Origin: Lentisalinibacter sp964427415
GTDB lineage: Bacteria > Pseudomonadota > Gammaproteobacteria > Steroidobacterales > Woeseiaceae
Reading direction: 5' to 3'
DNA: 64,000 bases
NCBI GenBank assembly: GCA_964427415.1
Contig: CAYRUH010000015.1
Span: forward strand, 8,076 to 72,075
How positions within the stretch are numbered: position 1 is the stretch's first letter; the number at the start of each line of letters is the position of its first letter. Under the pieces are notes generated by a model that had not been told where the DNA came from, did no database searches, and saw only the letters and a list, made by a program, of their open reading frames with translations. The translations under genes were made by a program, and so were the position numbers. Shown here piece after piece: positions 41,442 through 50,287 of the stretch.

Positions 41442-43049
41442 ATGACCATGTCCAACAAGTTCGCCACCACCAATCCCGATGCGCCGCTGTGCCATCCGGA
41501 TCACCCGCGGCCCATCACCCGTCGCCAGCTGCTCTCCCAGGGCTTCATCGCCGGCACGGGCAGTCTGATGGGAGCCGGCGTGATGAGCCTGTTCGCCAAC
41601 CCGCGGGCCGTCTACGCCGCGCTCAGCCCGGACCTGCAGGCGCTGACCCAGTCCTGCGGCATCGCGGTGCAGGGCGCGGGCAAGATCCCGTTCATCGGCT
41701 TCGACCTGGCCGGCGGCGCCAACATGGCGGGCTCGAATGTGCTGGTGGGCAAGGAAGGCGGCCAGATGGACTTCCTGTCCACCGAGGGCTACGCCAAGCT
41801 CGGGCTGCCCGGCGACATGATCCCGCCGGTCACCAATCCGCAGACCGGCACCACCGACTTCATCAACACCGACCTGGGGCTCGCCTTCCATTCGGACAGT
41901 GCGTTCCTGCGCGGCATGATGATGCACCTGTCCCCGTCCACCATGGCCAACATCAACGGCTGCGTGATCCCGGCTCGCTCGGAGAACGACACCGGCAATA
42001 ACCCGCACAACCCGATGTACGGCATCGCGAAGGCCGGGGCGGATGGCGAACTGCTGACGCTGATCGGCTCGCGCTCTTCGGATTCGGGCGGCAACTCCAT
42101 GGCGCCGGCCATGCTGATGGACCAGTCGATACGCCCCACCAAGGTGGACCGGGCGAGCGACGTCACCGGCCTGGTGGATACCGGCAAGCTGGTCGGCCTG
42201 CTGGCCCAGGAGGACGCCGTCGCGGTGCTGGAATCCATCCAGCGCATCAGCGACATGAAGCTCGGGCGCGTAGACACCAGGCTCGAGATCACCGCCGACG
42301 ACGTGCTGAAGGACCTGGTGAACTGCGGCTACGTGAAGGCCGCGGACCTCGCCGACCGCTTCGGCGAACCCGGCATCCTGGACCCGGACGCCGACCTCGA
42401 CATCGTCGGCGACGACCTGGCGAGCATCTTCACCCAGGCCGACTACCAGGACGAGCGGGAATTCCGCAAGACCGCCGCCGTCATGAAGATGGTGGTGAAC
42501 GGTTTCGCCGGCGCGGGCACCGTGGCCATGGGCGGCTACGACTACCATGGCGGCGCGCGGCGCACCGGCGAGGTACGTGACTTCCGCGCCGGCCGCTGCA
42601 TGGGCGCGTGCCTGGAGTACGCCGCGCGCAAGGGCCTGCCACTGATGCTTTACGTGTTCAGCGACGGCTCGCTGTCGGCCAACGGCACCATCGACAATTC
42701 CGAGGAAGGCCGGGGCAAGTTCGAGTGGACCAGCGACAACCAGTCCACGGCGGCCTCGTTCTTCCTGGTCTACAACCCCGGCGGCAGACCCCAGCTGCTG
42801 GATAGCAACGGCGGGCCGGAACGCCACCAGCAGATCGGCTGGTTCCAGGCGGACGGCTCCGTACAGAACGCCTCGACCCCGGCGGCGAACAACGTCAACC
42901 TGCTGGTCGAGACCGTGATACTGAACTACATGGCGCTGCACGGCGAGCAGGGCCTGTTCCCGAACGTGTTCCAGGGGCACGGCCTCGGCAATAATCAGCT
43001 ACGCGACAGCCTCACCGCCTTCGCGCCGATCGTGAACGGCACGATCTAG
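41442..43049 (+). CDS. Tat-exported DUF1501-like protein
   Basis: 535 residues. The N-terminus has a twin-arginine signal, ITRRQLLSQGFIAGTGSLMG, so the protein is probably folded, perhaps with a bound metal, before export. The body resembles the DUF1501 (sulfatase-like/alkaline-phosphatase-fold) group: HSDSAFLRGMM, NPHNPMYGIAK, GGYDYHGGARRTGEVRDFR and a terminal FQGHGLGN. No confirmed activity is known for the family. Third gene of the riboswitch operon, 34 bp after the LamG gene. ATG 41448 is an alternative start with better spacing from GAGG. Confidence 0.8.
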   Translation: MTMSNKFATTNPDAPLCHPDHPRPITRRQLLSQGFIAGTGSLMGAGVMSLFANPRAVYAALSPDLQALTQSCGIAVQGAGKIPFIGFDLAGGANMAGSNVLVGKEGGQMDFLSTEGYAKLGLPGDMIPPVTNPQTGTTDFINTDLGLAFHSDSAFLRGMMMHLSPSTMANINGCVIPARSENDTGNNPHNPMYGIAKAGADGELLTLIGSRSSDSGGNSMAPAMLMDQSIRPTKVDRASDVTGLVDTGKLVGLLAQEDAVAVLESIQRISDMKLGRVDTRLEITADDVLKDLVNCGYVKAADLADRFGEPGILDPDADLDIVGDDLASIFTQADYQDEREFRKTAAVMKMVVNGFAGAGTVAMGGYDYHGGARRTGEVRDFRAGRCMGACLEYAARKGLPLMLYVFSDGSLSANGTIDNSEEGRGKFEWTSDNQSTAASFFLVYNPGGRPQLLDSNGGPERHQQIGWFQADGSVQNASTPAANNVNLLVETVILNYMALHGEQGLFPNVFQGHGLGNNQLRDSLTAFAPIVNGTI

Positions 43050-43089
43050 ACGATCTCTCCCCGGCCAGCTCGTTTCCGCTGGCGAATCC

Positions 43090-43130
43090 GGGGACGGTTG
43101 ACACACTCTCGAATTGGGTCAACCGTCCCC
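43090..43130. repeat. Perfect 13-bp inverted repeat (GGGGACGGTTGAC), terminator- or REP-like
   Basis: GGGGACGGTTGAC (43090-43102), 15-nt loop, then its exact complement (43118-43130). It lies between convergent genes, so it could stop transcription from both sides, yet it has no U-run. The form (palindrome with GGGGAC ends) is like dispersed REP-type repeats linked to RAYT/IS200-type transposases. The stop codon of the minus-strand hydrolase (43119-43121) is inside the right arm. Confidence 0.75.
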
Positions 43131-44042
43131 GCAACGGCGTCGACCCGCGGCCATCCTCGCCTCCATGAAGGCGGCCATCTCCAGGACCGCCTGTTTCGCC
43201 TCCGGCATGCGGCCGACGAAGAAGTGCCAGACGTGCCACATGCCCTGCCAGACACGCAGCGTCACGTCGACGCCTGCCTCCCGCGCCTTCTCCGCCAGCC
43301 GCGTCGAATCGTTCAGCAGGACCTCGTGATCGCCGACCTGCAGCATCAGCGGCGGCAGGCCCTCCAGCGAGGCATACAGCGGTGATACCAGCGGGTGCCG
43401 GGGGGCGGTGTCCTGGTGATAGTTGCGCGCCATCGGCGCGATCTCGTCGGCGTCGAACCAGGGATCCTTGTCGTTACGGCTCTTCAGCGAGCCGCCGGTC
43501 GCCGCCAGGTCGGTCCACGCCGAGATCAGCGCGGCGGCTCCGGGCAGCGGCGTCCCCTCGTCCCGCGCTGCCACCATCAGGGCGAGGGCCAGCCCGCCGC
43601 CGGCCGAGTCGCCGGCCAGGATCACCTTGCGCGGGTCCGCCCCACGCTGCAGCAGCCACCGGTAGGCGGCGAGCCCGTCCTCCAGCGCGGCCGGGAAAGG
43701 ATGCTCCGGCGCCAGCCGATACTCGGGCATCAGCAGTCGTATGCCGGCGGCTCTGGCAATGTGAGAGACCGCATTACGGTGGCTGGCGCAGGAGCCGGCC
43801 GTATAGGCGCCGCCGTGCAGGTACAGCACCGTCTCATCCTCGGCGGCTCCTTCGGGGATGAGCCACTCCGCATACCGGCCGTCGACCTCGTCGGGGACGA
43901 TACGCACGCCGTCCGCTGCGGCGATAGCGCCGCCCATCCGGTCCAGCCGCGCGCGCCGCTCGGACATCGGCGCATCCGGCTTCCTGAAACGCATACGCAA
44001 GCGCAGCAGCGCCCGCGTCAGTCTCGCCCTCAGGCTAATCAT
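43119..44042 (-). CDS. Alpha/beta hydrolase, HSL (Abhydrolase_3) type
   Basis: 307 residues from ATG 44042, preceded by GAGGG. Oxyanion-hole motif YLHGGAYTAGS, nucleophile elbow GDSAGGG and catalytic His in GMWHVWHFF define the hormone-sensitive-lipase esterase family. The stop codon and last residues (GRRRCGDG) fall in or beside the 43090-43130 palindrome, so the C-terminus may have been extended by its insertion. It follows the SDR gene by 23 bp, suggesting a joint lipid or xenobiotic ester pathway; substrate unknown. Confidence 0.9.
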   Translation of the reverse strand: MISLRARLTRALLRLRMRFRKPDAPMSERRARLDRMGGAIAAADGVRIVPDEVDGRYAEWLIPEGAAEDETVLYLHGGAYTAGSCASHRNAVSHIARAAGIRLLMPEYRLAPEHPFPAALEDGLAAYRWLLQRGADPRKVILAGDSAGGGLALALMVAARDEGTPLPGAAALISAWTDLAATGGSLKSRNDKDPWFDADEIAPMARNYHQDTAPRHPLVSPLYASLEGLPPLMLQVGDHEVLLNDSTRLAEKAREAGVDVTLRVWQGMWHVWHFFVGRMPEAKQAVLEMAAFMEARMAAGRRRCGDG

Positions 44043-44065
44043 TGCGACCCTCGTCAGACTTTCGG

Positions 44066-44887
44066 TCAGCCGGGCTCGCCGGCGGCCCGGGTACGTTCCT
44101 CGAATCGGCGGCCGAACCAGCGCACGAGCCGCGGGAAGAAACGCTGCAGCCGGTGCAGGCGGCGCGCCATGGGGTCCGGGAACACGTACTCGCGGTCTTC
44201 GCGAATGCCCTTCAGTATCTGGCGGACGACGTCCGCCGGCTCCGTTACGATGTCGTCCGGCACTCTGCGCGGCGGGTCCTCGCCGAACTGTATCGAGTCC
44301 AGGATGGGCGTGCGGCTGAAGAACGGGAACACGGTGGTCACACGGACGCCCGTCTCCTCCAGGTCCCGGGCGAGGCTGTCGCTGAAACCGCGCACGCCGA
44401 ACTTGGAGGCGGAGTAGACGGACATCCCTCCTGCGGCCACCCAGCCCGCGATGGAGGAGATATTGACAACGTGGCCCGAGCCGCGCCCGAGCATGGGCGG
44501 CAGAAGCAGCGCCGTGAGACGCATCACCGAGAGCAGGTTGACCTGCATGAGCGTCTCCCACTGCTGCCACGGGATCCGGTCGATGCGCCCGCTCATGCCG
44601 ATGCCGGCGTTGTTCACCAGCACATCGGGGAACTCGACACCCCGGACCTCTGCGCACAGCCGCTCGCAGCCTTCCCGCGAGCAGAGATCCGCCTCCAGCA
44701 CCGCGAGGATCTCGCCCCGCCCCCCGGCCTCCGTCCGGATCGCCGCGGCCGCCTCCGCGAGCGCCCCGCCATCCCGATCGGTCACGATCAACCGGCTGCC
44801 CGCCGCCAGGAACTGGTGCATCATCTGCCGGCCGAAACCGCCGGATGCGCCGGTCACCAGCACCGTCGCACCGTCGAGGGTCGTCAT
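44066..44887 (-). CDS. SDR family oxidoreductase
   Basis: 273-residue classical short-chain dehydrogenase. Motifs: VLVTGASGGFGRQM (cofactor), LVNNAGIGMSG, NISSIAG (catalytic Ser) and YSASKFGVRGF (catalytic Tyr, Lys). The final ~60 residues (VFPDPMARRLHRLQRFFP...) are basic and amphipathic, perhaps for membrane association. Co-directional with the HSL-type hydrolase. Confidence 0.92.
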   Translation of the reverse strand: MTTLDGATVLVTGASGGFGRQMMHQFLAAGSRLIVTDRDGGALAEAAAAIRTEAGGRGEILAVLEADLCSREGCERLCAEVRGVEFPDVLVNNAGIGMSGRIDRIPWQQWETLMQVNLLSVMRLTALLLPPMLGRGSGHVVNISSIAGWVAAGGMSVYSASKFGVRGFSDSLARDLEETGVRVTTVFPFFSRTPILDSIQFGEDPPRRVPDDIVTEPADVVRQILKGIREDREYVFPDPMARRLHRLQRFFPRLVRWFGRRFEERTRAAGEPG

Positions 44888-44940
44888 AGCGCATACTCCG
44901 CCGTCGTCCAGCGGCGTAATGTACCGGAGCCGGCCCTATA

Positions 44941-45876
44941 ATGCCCACGGTGAGCGGCCCGAATGACAACCCGCAAGACAAGCCGACGGCCGCGCGCCGG
45001 GACGTGGCCCGGAGTGCGGATCGGGGCCGTCCCCGCAACCTGGCAATCCTCGCTGCGGGCGCCTGCGCCGGCATCGCGCTCGCCGTCTACGGCCTGCTCG
45101 CCGCGGATGCGCCGCGGGACCTGCCGACCGACGCGGCGGCGCGGGTGAACGATCGCCTCATCGGCAACACCGAACTCGCCGATGCCCTCGCCGCCCTCGG
45201 CGGCGATTCCCGCGATGCCCTCGACCACACGGACCGGGACTGGATACTCCGCCGCCTGGTGGAGGAGGAACTGCTCGTGCAACGCGCGCTGGAACTCGAC
45301 CTGGGCCGCACCGACCGGGCCGCCAGGGACGCGCTGGTGGACGCCATGATGCGGCGTGTCACCCGGGACGCCGCGGCCCGCCCGCCTGCGGACGACGAGC
45401 TGCAAGACTGGTACGCGGACAATCGTTCCCTGTTCGCCGGCGCGCCGCGGCTGCGCGTGCAGGCCCGCACAGCGCCGGACGAGGCGGCGGCCCGCGCGCT
45501 GCGAGAGCGGCTCGCGAACAACGGCGACCGCAGCGGACCGGCGCTGGCGGCGGCAGAGCCGCTGACCGGTCTGCCGGACACGCTGCTGCCACCGGCGAAA
45601 TTACGCGACTATGTCGGCCCCCGCATCACCGCCATCCTGAGTGATGCGCCCGCGGGCGAATGGCTGGCGCCGCTGCCGTATGCCGGGCGCTGGATCGTCG
45701 CCCGGGTGGCCGCTCGCAGCGAGGCCGAAGCCCCTCCCTTTGGCGAGATCCGCAACCGGGTGGAAGCCGCCTGGCGGCGGGCGCAGATGGACGCCGCCCT
45801 CGCCCGCTATCTAGACGAACTGCGGGCGCGAGCCGATATTGAAACGGCGGAGACGACGGAGACGTCAGAGCGGTGA
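44941..45876 (+). CDS. Peptidylprolyl isomerase (PpiC/parvulin type), membrane-anchored
   Basis: 311 residues. An N-terminal membrane segment (about 32-55: NLAILAAGACAGIALAVYGLL) is followed by a SurA-like N-domain (LIGNTELADALAAL...DWILRRLVEEELLVQRALEL) and DELQDWYADNRSLFAGAPRLRV leading into a poorly conserved parvulin region. Catalytic competence is doubtful; a chaperone role in the periplasm is possible. An overlapping GTGA (45873-45876) links it to hupE/ureJ-type gene. ATG 44941 overlaps a TATAAT-like string, and GTG 44950 is an alternative start. Confidence 0.78.
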   Translation: MPTVSGPNDNPQDKPTAARRDVARSADRGRPRNLAILAAGACAGIALAVYGLLAADAPRDLPTDAAARVNDRLIGNTELADALAALGGDSRDALDHTDRDWILRRLVEEELLVQRALELDLGRTDRAARDALVDAMMRRVTRDAAARPPADDELQDWYADNRSLFAGAPRLRVQARTAPDEAAARALRERLANNGDRSGPALAAAEPLTGLPDTLLPPAKLRDYVGPRITAILSDAPAGEWLAPLPYAGRWIVARVAARSEAEAPPFGEIRNRVEAAWRRAQMDAALARYLDELRARADIETAETTETSER

Positions 45877-47075
45877 GCCGGACCGCCGCCGCGCTCGCGC
45901 TGCTGTGTCTGCTCGCCGCCAGCGCGGCGGCTCACACCCGCAGCGAGTCCTGGTCGGAATGGCACACCGGCGCCGGCAGCGCCACCGGCATCGTGACCGT
46001 GCCGGCACGGGAGGTCACCCGCCTGCCGGAGGTGACCCGGGACGGCCGGCCCCTCGGCCGGGTCTTCGCCGACTACCTCGCGGAGCGCGTCGTCGTCCGC
46101 TCGGCGGCCGGCACCTGCACGCTGAGCGCCGCCGAACCGCTGACTGCGGAGGCCGGCTACGTCAGGGTGGAACTGCGTTACGCCTGCGGCGGGCCGCCGG
46201 AGAGCGTCAGGGCCGGCGTGCTGTTCGACCGGGTGCAGGGCCACACCCACTTCGCCCGCCAGGCCGGCACACTCACCGAGTCCCTGCTGCGCGAGGGCGC
46301 CCAGGAATTCCGTCTCGACGGCGGCGGCGGCGCGCCGGCAGTCGGCCATGCAGGTTTCGGCGACTACGTGCGGCTCGGTACCGCCCACATACTGAGCGGG
46401 CCGGACCACATCGCCTTCCTGCTCGCCCTGCTGCTTGCCGCCGCGCACTGGCGCAACGTGGTCATCGCCGTCACGGGCTTCACCATCGGCCACAGCGTGA
46501 CGCTGTCGCTCGCCGTCACCGGGCTGGTGCACGCCTCGCCGCCCCGGGTAGAGGCTTTCATCGGCTATACCATCGCCCTGGTCGCGGCGGAGACGGTCGC
46601 GCTCCGGGACGGTTACTGGCGCCGGCTCGCGGTCGCCGCCGCCGTGGTAGCCGGCGCCGCCGGTCTTGCGGCCTGGGCATTCGCCGGGCTTGCGCCCCGT
46701 GGCCTTGCCGCCTATGCCGGTCTCGCGCTCTTCTCCGGCTGCTACCTGGCCCTGGCCGGCGAGTTCGGCGACCGCATCCGGCGCAGCGGCTTCCTCGGCG
46801 CGGTCGCGGTCCTGTTCGGCCTCATCCACGGCCTGGGCTTCGCCGGCTTCCTGCTGGAGACGGGCCTGCCGGAAGACGCCGTCGCCCTGCCGCTGGTGGC
46901 CTTCAACATCGGCGTCGAGCTGGGCCAGCTGGCGCTGGTGGCCGCCGTGCTGGTCGCGGTGGCGGTCACGGGCCGCCTGTTCCGGGTGAATCATTCCGAA
47001 CCGGCCCGGACCCTGCTGGCCGCCGTGCTGTGCGGCCTCGGCCTGGCCTGGTTCGCGGGACGCAGCCTCGGTTGA
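45873..47075 (+). CDS. HupE/UreJ family protein
   Basis: 400 residues, GTG start overlapping the previous stop. A signal peptide and ~150-residue extracytoplasmic domain precede a membrane domain with LGTAHILSGPDHIAFLLALL, GFTIGHSVTLSLAV and LIHGLGFAGFL, the His-containing motifs of HupE/UreJ. HupE/UreJ members are linked to nickel uptake, but here no hydrogenase or urease genes are nearby, so the substrate is open. The pairing with a PpiC-like protein recurs in other Gammaproteobacteria as far as I recall. Confidence 0.87.
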   Translation: MSRTAAALALLCLLAASAAAHTRSESWSEWHTGAGSATGIVTVPAREVTRLPEVTRDGRPLGRVFADYLAERVVVRSAAGTCTLSAAEPLTAEAGYVRVELRYACGGPPESVRAGVLFDRVQGHTHFARQAGTLTESLLREGAQEFRLDGGGGAPAVGHAGFGDYVRLGTAHILSGPDHIAFLLALLLAAAHWRNVVIAVTGFTIGHSVTLSLAVTGLVHASPPRVEAFIGYTIALVAAETVALRDGYWRRLAVAAAVVAGAAGLAAWAFAGLAPRGLAAYAGLALFSGCYLALAGEFGDRIRRSGFLGAVAVLFGLIHGLGFAGFLLETGLPEDAVALPLVAFNIGVELGQLALVAAVLVAVAVTGRLFRVNHSEPARTLLAAVLCGLGLAWFAGRSLG

Positions 47076-47170
47076 GAGCCTCCTCCCGGAGCCTGGCCTG
47101 AGAACCGGGGCGCTTGCAACCCGGCCCGGCGCAGCCGGAGAATGGTCGTCTGCCAGCAGGGGGAGCCGCC

Positions 47171-48082
47171 ATGGAAGTCCTGAAGACGCCGCCGGAGCGA
47201 TTCCGGGATCTGCCCGACTATCCGTTCGCCGAGCACTGGGCCGAGGTTGACGGACTCGCCCTGCACTACGTGGACGAGGGTCCGCAGGACGGCCGGCCGG
47301 TGCTGCTGCTGCACGGCGAGCCGAGCTGGTCCTATCTCTACCGCCACATGATCCCGGTCATCGTCGACGCCGGCCACCGGGCCGTGGCACCGGACCTGAT
47401 CGGCTTCGGCAAGTCGGACAAGCCGGCGGCGGTGGCCGACTACAGCTACCAGCGCCACATGGACTGGCTCACCGCTTTCCTGCTGGAACTGGATCTCACC
47501 GACGTGACGCTGGTCTGCCAGGACTGGGGGTCGCTGCTCGGCCTCAGGCTCGCCGCCGAGAACCCGGAGCGCTTCAGCGCCATCGTGCTGGCCAACGGCG
47601 GACTGCCCACCGGCGACCAGCAGATGCCGACGGCGTTCAAGCTGTGGCAGCTGTTCGCCCGCTGGAGCCCCTGGTTGCCGATCGGCCGCATCATCGACCA
47701 GGGCACCACCACGGCGCTGTCCGCGGAGGTGATCGCCGCCTATGACGCGCCGTTCCCGTCGGCCCGTCACAAGGCGGCCGCACGGGCCTTCCCGCCACTC
47801 GTCCCGACCCGGCCGGACGACCCGGCGGCGCCGGCGAACCGGAGGGCGTGGGAGGTGCTCGAACGCTGGGAGAAACCGTTCCTGACCGCCTTCAGCGACA
47901 AGGATCCCATCACCCGTGGCATGGACAAACTGGCCCGGGCGCGCATCCCCGGCGCCGCGGGACAGCCGCACACCACCATCCGCGGCGGCGGCCATTTCCT
48001 GCAGGAAGACCGCGGGCCCGAACTGGCCCGGGTGGTGGTGGAATTCATGGCGGGCGCCGGCACGGCGGCCGGCACCGGCTGA
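47171..48082 (+). CDS. Haloalkane dehalogenase-like alpha/beta hydrolase
   Basis: 303 residues from ATG 47171 (GGGGGA site upstream). Haloalkane dehalogenase subfamily I features: LLLHGEPSWSYLYRHMIP (halide-binding Trp), VCQDWGSLLGLR (nucleophile Asp with halide-binding Trp), PDLIGFGKSDKP and terminal GGGHFLQEDRG (catalytic His). Such enzymes split carbon-halogen bonds, yielding an alcohol and halide; many genome members have unknown natural substrates. An in-frame start at 47114 adds a non-conserved leader. It is convergent with the SRPBCC gene, 6 bp apart. Confidence 0.9.
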   Translation: MEVLKTPPERFRDLPDYPFAEHWAEVDGLALHYVDEGPQDGRPVLLLHGEPSWSYLYRHMIPVIVDAGHRAVAPDLIGFGKSDKPAAVADYSYQRHMDWLTAFLLELDLTDVTLVCQDWGSLLGLRLAAENPERFSAIVLANGGLPTGDQQMPTAFKLWQLFARWSPWLPIGRIIDQGTTTALSAEVIAAYDAPFPSARHKAAARAFPPLVPTRPDDPAAPANRRAWEVLERWEKPFLTAFSDKDPITRGMDKLARARIPGAAGQPHTTIRGGGHFLQEDRGPELARVVVEFMAGAGTAAGTG

Positions 48083-48088
48083 GACGGA

Positions 48089-48649
48089 TCAGGCCTCGCC
48101 GTCGTCCGGCGCCCCGGTCTCGATCAGCCGCTGCAGCCGCAGCAGCTGCTCGGCCAGCACCCGGTCCACCGCCGGCGCGATCTGGTCCAGACCGCGGGGG
48201 TCGTAGCCGCCCACCGCGTAGTCCAGGGCGATCAGGGTGCGGCCTTCTTCCGCGGCCAGGCTCCAGGTCATGTTGCCATTGACCCCCATCAGGCCGAGAG
48301 GCCCGAGGCCGCCGGTAAGACGCAGCATGCGGCCGGGCTCGACGAAGGTGACGGTCATGTGCACCACCGCGCCGTCCTCGCCCAGCTTCTCGCAGAAGCA
48401 GCCGTTGGCGCGGGTCTCGATGTAGAGGTTGTGCGCCTGGCCGGAATAGGTGTGCGCGCCGTTCCACCATTCGCTCACGTGCGCGGTCAGCATGCGCCAC
48501 GCCGTCTCCGGTGGCGCGTCCACGGCAGCCTCGACATGCACGGTGAAGCCGTGCGCCGCCGCGGCGGTCACCTCGGCACCGGCGGGCGGCGCGGCCCCGA
48601 CGGACAGGACCGCGACCGGCAGCAGCATCCGTAACGCCCGCAACTTCAC
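48089..48649 (-). CDS. SRPBCC (AHSA1-like) family protein, exported
   Basis: 186 residues from GTG 48649, which overlaps the stop of the ThDP-enzyme gene (GTGA). Signal peptide (cleaved near AGA-EV) then a START-like/SRPBCC fold: HVEAAVDAPPETAWRMLT, EWWNGAHTYSG, MTVTFVEPGRMLRLTGGLG. A ligand-binding periplasmic role is inferred. An internal ATG at 48628 is an alternative start. Confidence 0.82.
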   Translation of the reverse strand: MKLRALRMLLPVAVLSVGAAPPAGAEVTAAAAHGFTVHVEAAVDAPPETAWRMLTAHVSEWWNGAHTYSGQAHNLYIETRANGCFCEKLGEDGAVVHMTVTFVEPGRMLRLTGGLGPLGLMGVNGNMTWSLAAEEGRTLIALDYAVGGYDPRGLDQIAPAVDRVLAEQLLRLQRLIETGAPDDGEA

Positions 48650-50190
48650 AGCACGAGCTCGATGAGATTGGGGCCGGGCTCCGGCACGAAGTCGGCCAGC
48701 GCCCGGTTGAAGTCCTCCAGCGTCGTCGCCCGCCGGGCGGTGACGCCCATACCCTCGGCCAGCGCCACCCAGTCCAGGTCCGGCCGGCCGATGCCCAGCA
48801 TGTCCCGGGCCTTGGGCCCCGGTTCGCCGGCGCCCACCCGCATGAACTCGATGTTCAGGATGCGGTACTGGCGATTGGCGAAGATGACGTTGGTGACGTC
48901 CAGTCCCTCCCGCGCCTGGGTCCACAGGGACTGCAGGGTGTACATTCCGCCGCCGTCGGCCTGCAGCGCCAGCACCTTCCGGTCCGGGCAGGCAATCGCA
49001 GCGCCGGTCGCGACCGGCAGCCCCTGGCCGATGGAGCCGCCGGTGAGCATCAGCCAGTCGTGGGGCGGTGCGGTGGCCGTGGCCGGCAGCAGCCCGCCGC
49101 CGCTGGTGGCCGATTCGTCGGAGACGATGGCGTTCTCGGGCAGCGCCGCAGCGATGGCGAGCGCCAGTGTCTCGGCGGTCAAATCGCCGGCCGGCGGTTC
49201 CGTCTGCCGGGCGGCGGCGAGTTCGGCCCGGTCCCTCCCCGCGCCGAGCTCCTCCGCCAGCGCTTCCAGTGCGCCGATGCCGTCCTCGCCCGGCTCGGCC
49301 AGGCTCACGATCTCGCAGCCGTCCGGCGCGATGCGGCTCGGCACGCCCGGATAGGCGAAGAAGGTGACCGGCTCGCGGGTATTCACCAGCACGAGGTGAC
49401 GGATGGCGGTCAGCGCCTCCCGGGCCTGCTCGGCAAAATAGGGCAGGCGGCCGATGACGGCGCGGCCGGCGCCCCGCTCCTGGCGGGCGACGAAGGTATC
49501 CGTCAGCAGCCGGGCACCGCTCGCGTTGGCGACGCGGCTGGCGAGTTCCAGGCCGCGGCTGCGCAGCACCGGCCCGTTCACGAGGATGGCCGCCGGCTCG
49601 GCGCTCGCCAGCGCCCGGGCCACCCGCCGGATACGCTCGCCGTCGACCGCAGCCGGGGCAGCGGGCGGCAGCGGCGTGCCCGGCGGCGGGCCGTCCTGCC
49701 AGGCCAGATCCGCCGGCATGATCAGCGTGGCGATACCGCCCGGCGGCGCCGTCGCAGCGGCCACCGCCTCTGCGGCATCACCGGCAATCGCGCTGCCGTC
49801 CTCGCAGGTGCGCACCCACTCCGAGACCGGCCGGGAGACGCCTTCGATGTCGGAGCTCAGCGGCGCGTCGAGCTCGCGATGCCAGGTCGCGTGTTCGCCA
49901 ATGATGTTGACGATGGGCGTGTGGGCGCGCCGGGCGTTGTGGAAATTGGCGATTGCGTTGCCCATACCCGGGCCGAGGTGCAACAGGGTGGCGGCCGGCA
50001 CGCCGCGCATGCGTGCGTACCCGTCGGCCGCGCCGGAGACCACGCCCTCGAACAGGGCCAGGACGCTGCGCATGCCATCCACCCGGTCCAGCGCCGCGAC
50101 GAACTGCATCTCCGAGGTGCCGGGGTTGGTGAAACAGACCTCGACCCCGGCGGCGAGCAGCGTGCGCAGCAATGTCTCGGCACCGTTCAT
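48646..50190 (-). CDS. Acetolactate synthase-like ThDP-dependent enzyme
   Basis: 514 residues from ATG 50190. N-terminal PYR domain: VEVCFTNPGTSEMQFVAAL with LALFEGVVSGAADGYARM, which contains the activating Glu. The C-terminal PP domain has GSIGQGLPVATGAAIA and DGGGMYTLQSLWTQA with a later N in FANRQYR (ThDP/Mg binding). The order fits the benzoylformate decarboxylase/acetolactate synthase large-subunit group rather than true IlvB, since no small subunit is adjacent. Substrate unknown. The sequence FTNPGTSEMQF recurs in acetolactate-synthase-like catabolic enzymes. Translationally coupled to the SRPBCC gene. Confidence 0.88.
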   Translation of the reverse strand: MNGAETLLRTLLAAGVEVCFTNPGTSEMQFVAALDRVDGMRSVLALFEGVVSGAADGYARMRGVPAATLLHLGPGMGNAIANFHNARRAHTPIVNIIGEHATWHRELDAPLSSDIEGVSRPVSEWVRTCEDGSAIAGDAAEAVAAATAPPGGIATLIMPADLAWQDGPPPGTPLPPAAPAAVDGERIRRVARALASAEPAAILVNGPVLRSRGLELASRVANASGARLLTDTFVARQERGAGRAVIGRLPYFAEQAREALTAIRHLVLVNTREPVTFFAYPGVPSRIAPDGCEIVSLAEPGEDGIGALEALAEELGAGRDRAELAAARQTEPPAGDLTAETLALAIAAALPENAIVSDESATSGGGLLPATATAPPHDWLMLTGGSIGQGLPVATGAAIACPDRKVLALQADGGGMYTLQSLWTQAREGLDVTNVIFANRQYRILNIEFMRVGAGEPGPKARDMLGIGRPDLDWVALAEGMGVTARRATTLEDFNRALADFVPEPGPNLIELVL

Positions 50191-50287
50191 GACATCGATA
50201 TTAGCAGACACCGCTGGTGGATCAGGCGCGGTCGTGCCGGCTCCGCGGCCCGGCTCATGCGCTGACCGGCGCCGGGTCGGCTCCGCG

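Noticed and set aside
43119..45074. Possible 651-residue fusion of SDR and hydrolase regions on the minus strand
   Set aside because: The frame merges non-coding N-terminal sequence (antisense or out-of-frame through the SDR gene) with the hydrolase; the hydrolase start at 44042 has its own ribosome site.
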